From contig DGTW01000273.1 in assembly GCA_002393835.1 (NCBI GenBank), positions 1 through 7,800 of the forward strand: a DNA stretch of 7,800 nt. Reading direction: 5' to 3'. Positions 6,521 through 7,800 of this stretch are shown piece by piece (the stretch's first letter is position 1; every line of letters starts with the position of its first letter). Position numbers and translations under genes: made by a program. The notes under the pieces were generated by a model. It was given only the letters and a program-made list of their open reading frames with translations. It made no database searches and was not told where the DNA came from. The stretch is from Treponema sp. UBA4326. Its GTDB lineage: Bacteria > Spirochaetota > Spirochaetia > Treponematales > Treponemataceae.

Positions 6521-6528
6521 AGTTTAAA

Positions 6529-6534
6529 AATGTA
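6529..6534 (-). promoter_or_regulatory. Weak candidate -10 of mutS2
   Basis: On the minus strand TACATT (4 of 6 matches) lies 8 bases before the ATG, preceded by a nine-T run (6534-6542, sharing its last base). No good -35 is seen at 16-18 bases. The spacing equals that of the rsgA -10, but alone this site is weak. Confidence 0.25.
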
Positions 6535-6659
6535 AAAAAAAATGGTGCAGACCAAAAAGTTCGTTGCGTAGTGTCATTCCGAACTCGTTTCGGAATCTAT
6601 GCACTGTATATAGCGTAGATGCTGAATCAAGTTCAGCATGACAATACTTATTGGTCAGC
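6534..6659 (-). terminator. Possible terminator of rsgA formed by the palindromic element plus T-run
   Basis: In the rsgA direction the element starts 2 bases after the stop codon. Its hairpins, closed by the terminal inverted repeat stem, are followed after four bases (ACCA) by nine consecutive T residues (6542-6534 on the minus strand). That is the arrangement of an intrinsic terminator, though the stem is long and interrupted. If it works, mutS2 needs its own promoter; if it leaks, the two genes are co-transcribed. Confidence 0.4.
6547..6659. mobile_element. 113-bp compound palindrome with terminal inverted repeats (REP/BIME- or MITE-like)
   Basis: Ends are 14-bp inverted repeats matching at 12 positions: GCAGACCAAAAAGT (6547-6560) and the complement of 6646-6659, GCTGACCAATAAGT. 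Inside are two related 27-bp blocks in opposite orientation (6573-6599 and 6616-6642, 21 of 27 identical), each with an 8-bp perfect stem and 5-base loop (stems 6576-6583/6589-6596 and 6619-6626/6632-6639). A third stem joins them (6596-6602 with 6613-6619). No coding capacity and no clear target-site duplication are seen. Paired inverted palindromes resemble BIMEs; the outer repeats resemble a MITE. Confidence 0.65.
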
Positions 6660-6661
6660 CC

Positions 6662-7648
6662 CTAATCTTCCCAGCTGCCTGTTTTTATCTCGTCGCGGAT
6701 TCGCTGCCAGCTTTCGAAGCGTTCCTCGCTGATGTGGCCTGCTTCCACGGCTTCAAGAATCTTACAGCCAGGCTCGCTTTCGTGCTTACAGTTTGTGCCG
6801 AATTTGCATTTGCCGATTAGAGGCTCAAACTCGCGGAAGTAAAGGGCCAAATCGTCTGCTTCGATGCCGTTGAGGACAAAACGGCGTACTCCCGGCGTGT
6901 CGATGATTGAGGCGTAGACATTCTGAATACCGCCAACGATTGATTCGTTCAGGTGAATGTGCATGAGGCTGCCTTTTGTGGTTGTGTGGGAGCCTTTGCC
7001 GTATTTTTTGCTTAAGCTACCGGTTTTAAGCACGCATGAATTGTCCAGAACATTGACAAGGGAGGACTTTCCGATGCCTGACTGACCGACCAGGGCACTG
7101 AGCTTTCCCGTAATTAGCTCTGCGAATTCCTGCAGGCCTTCACCGGTTTTGGCTGATAGGCGGAGAACTTTGTAGCCAAGCTCTTCCCAGATTGAAAGAC
7201 GATTCTGAAAGTCCATGTCCTGGGCTTCGGGAAGGTCGTATTTGTTTACTACGATGATTGGCGTTAAGTTCTGATATTCTGCCTGAACCAGCTCCCTGTC
7301 GATGAAGCGGGGGCGGAATTCCGGTTCGCCAGGTGTTGTGACCAGAATGATGTAGTCAAGGTTTGCAGCCAGAAGCTGGGGTGCGCGTCCCTTGATGTTC
7401 CAGCGTAGAAAAGCGTTCTTACGGGGAATGAGGGAGAGAATCTGCCCTTTTTCGTCTTCGGCTGATTCGATTTCGATTACGACCCTGTCGCCCGGAGCCA
7501 GTGGATTGTAGTATTTTGTGTCTAGTTTGAGTCTTTTGCTCTTGAAAGAGCAGGAACGGATTATGGACGAGCCTTCTTCGTCTTTGTCGTCACATTCAAT
7601 TTCAAAAATATTGTTGCTTCCGCTTAAAACTGTGCCTTCTAATTGCAT
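6662..7648 (-). CDS. rsgA: Ribosome small-subunit-dependent GTPase RsgA (YjeQ)
   Basis: A 328-residue circularly permuted GTPase that acts late in 30S subunit maturation, checking the decoding centre before release. Domain order is diagnostic: N-terminal OB fold (about 1-80), then G4 NKYD (135-138), G5 SAK (165-167), G1 GQSGIGKSS (188-196), the HTTT switch loop (221-224) and G3 DTPG (250-253). The C-terminal zinc domain has ligands Cys281, Cys287, His289 and Cys295 in CKFGTNCKHESEPGC. Length and every motif match functional family members; the usual Arg before HTTT is Ser220. The ATG at 7648 has no Shine-Dalgarno, but a good promoter sits immediately upstream. mutS2 follows on the same strand after a palindromic element. 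Identification is very secure. Confidence 0.98.
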   Translation of the reverse strand: MQLEGTVLSGSNNIFEIECDDKDEEGSSIIRSCSFKSKRLKLDTKYYNPLAPGDRVVIEIESAEDEKGQILSLIPRKNAFLRWNIKGRAPQLLAANLDYIILVTTPGEPEFRPRFIDRELVQAEYQNLTPIIVVNKYDLPEAQDMDFQNRLSIWEELGYKVLRLSAKTGEGLQEFAELITGKLSALVGQSGIGKSSLVNVLDNSCVLKTGSLSKKYGKGSHTTTKGSLMHIHLNESIVGGIQNVYASIIDTPGVRRFVLNGIEADDLALYFREFEPLIGKCKFGTNCKHESEPGCKILEAVEAGHISEERFESWQRIRDEIKTGSWED

Positions 7649-7656
7649 ATATTTTT

Positions 7657-7685
7657 ATTGTAAGGGAGAAAGTAAGAATTTGCAA
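7657..7685 (-). promoter_or_regulatory. Candidate sigma-70 promoter of rsgA
   Basis: On the minus strand TTGCAA (7685-7680, 4 of 6 matches) is spaced exactly 17 bases from TACAAT (7662-7657, 5 of 6). Only 8 bases separate the -10 from the ATG, so transcription would begin at about the first base of the start codon. Confidence 0.55.
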
Positions 7686-7691
7686 GATTAA

Positions 7692-7741
7692 AGAAAAAGA
7701 AAGAAAAAATCACTTTTTTTTGAATTTTTCTCACTTTTTCT
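7692..7741. other. A-tract/T-tract region between divergent promoters
   Basis: A purine run of A with scattered G (7691-7709) is followed by a pyrimidine-rich run (7714-7741). Short inverted pairs occur, such as AGAAAAAG (7692-7699) with CTTTTTCT (7734-7741). It lies upstream of the -35 elements of both rsgA and the outward promoter, where it could act as UP-element or curved DNA. It encodes nothing visible. Confidence 0.4.
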
Positions 7742-7742
7742 A

Positions 7743-7771
7743 TTGACACAAATTCACGATTTCTATATAGT
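7743..7771 (+). promoter_or_regulatory. Near-consensus sigma-70 promoter pointing out of the right edge
   Basis: Perfect TTGACA (7743-7748), a 17-base spacer and TATAGT (7766-7771, 5 of 6). This is the best promoter in the window. Transcription would start near 7778 and run rightwards into a gene beyond 7800, divergent from rsgA. No start codon with a ribosome-binding site appears before the edge. Confidence 0.65.
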
Positions 7772-7800
7772 TATTCTCACATTGCATTCCCCGATTGTGT

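Noticed and set aside
6547..6659. Target-site duplication flanking the palindromic element
   Set aside because: Bases outside the terminal repeats do not form a convincing direct repeat, so mobility is only suggested by structure.
6638..6820. 60-aa + strand frame starting in the palindromic element
   Set aside because: It lies antisense to the conserved RsgA zinc domain and has no ribosome-binding site or motif.

Overview
The window looks like chromosome of a Treponema-like spirochaete. The basis is the AT-leaning sequence with A/T-tract promoters, the diverged but recognisable housekeeping proteins, and a nucleoside kinase carrying a ThrRS-like N-terminus, a gene type I associate with Treponema and Firmicutes. 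The genus call is an inference from gene content and protein style; no search was possible. No rRNA, tRNA, CRISPR array or prophage is visible.

Layout. On the + strand, positions 1-501 hold the C-terminal part of an AMP-forming acyl-CoA synthetase cut by the window edge. It is followed by yggS (588-1292), a roughly 240-bp gap with a probable decayed gene remnant and an ArgR-like operator, argR (1533-2006), and the fused nucleoside kinase (2077-3744). On the - strand, rsgA (7648-6662) lies upstream of mutS2 (6520-3905). The kinase and mutS2 converge on a gap built almost entirely of inverted 7-bp repeats (3752-3901). rsgA and mutS2 are separated by a 113-bp compound palindrome with terminal inverted repeats, resembling a REP/BIME or MITE element (6547-6659). 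At the right edge a near-consensus sigma-70 promoter (7743-7771) points out of the window, divergent from rsgA.

Function. Most of the genes are housekeeping: acyl activation, PLP homeostasis (YggS), arginine-responsive regulation (ArgR), nucleotide salvage (kinase), 30S maturation (RsgA), and DNA recombination control or collided-ribosome rescue (MutS2). RsgA and MutS2 both act on ribosomes in other bacteria, so their adjacency may be functional. The + strand genes appear to be separately promoted rather than one tight operon.

The points most worth a second look are not whole genes. They are the heptamer inverted array, the paired palindromes with compensatory stem changes, a repeated promoter layout that places transcription starts at or a few bases before the ATG (leaderless or ultra-short-leader mRNAs), an ARG-box-like palindrome over the argR -35, and several key-residue substitutions (ACS A10 lysine, ArgR GDD motif, MutS2 Smr LDLR motif). 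I found no clearly new multi-gene system.
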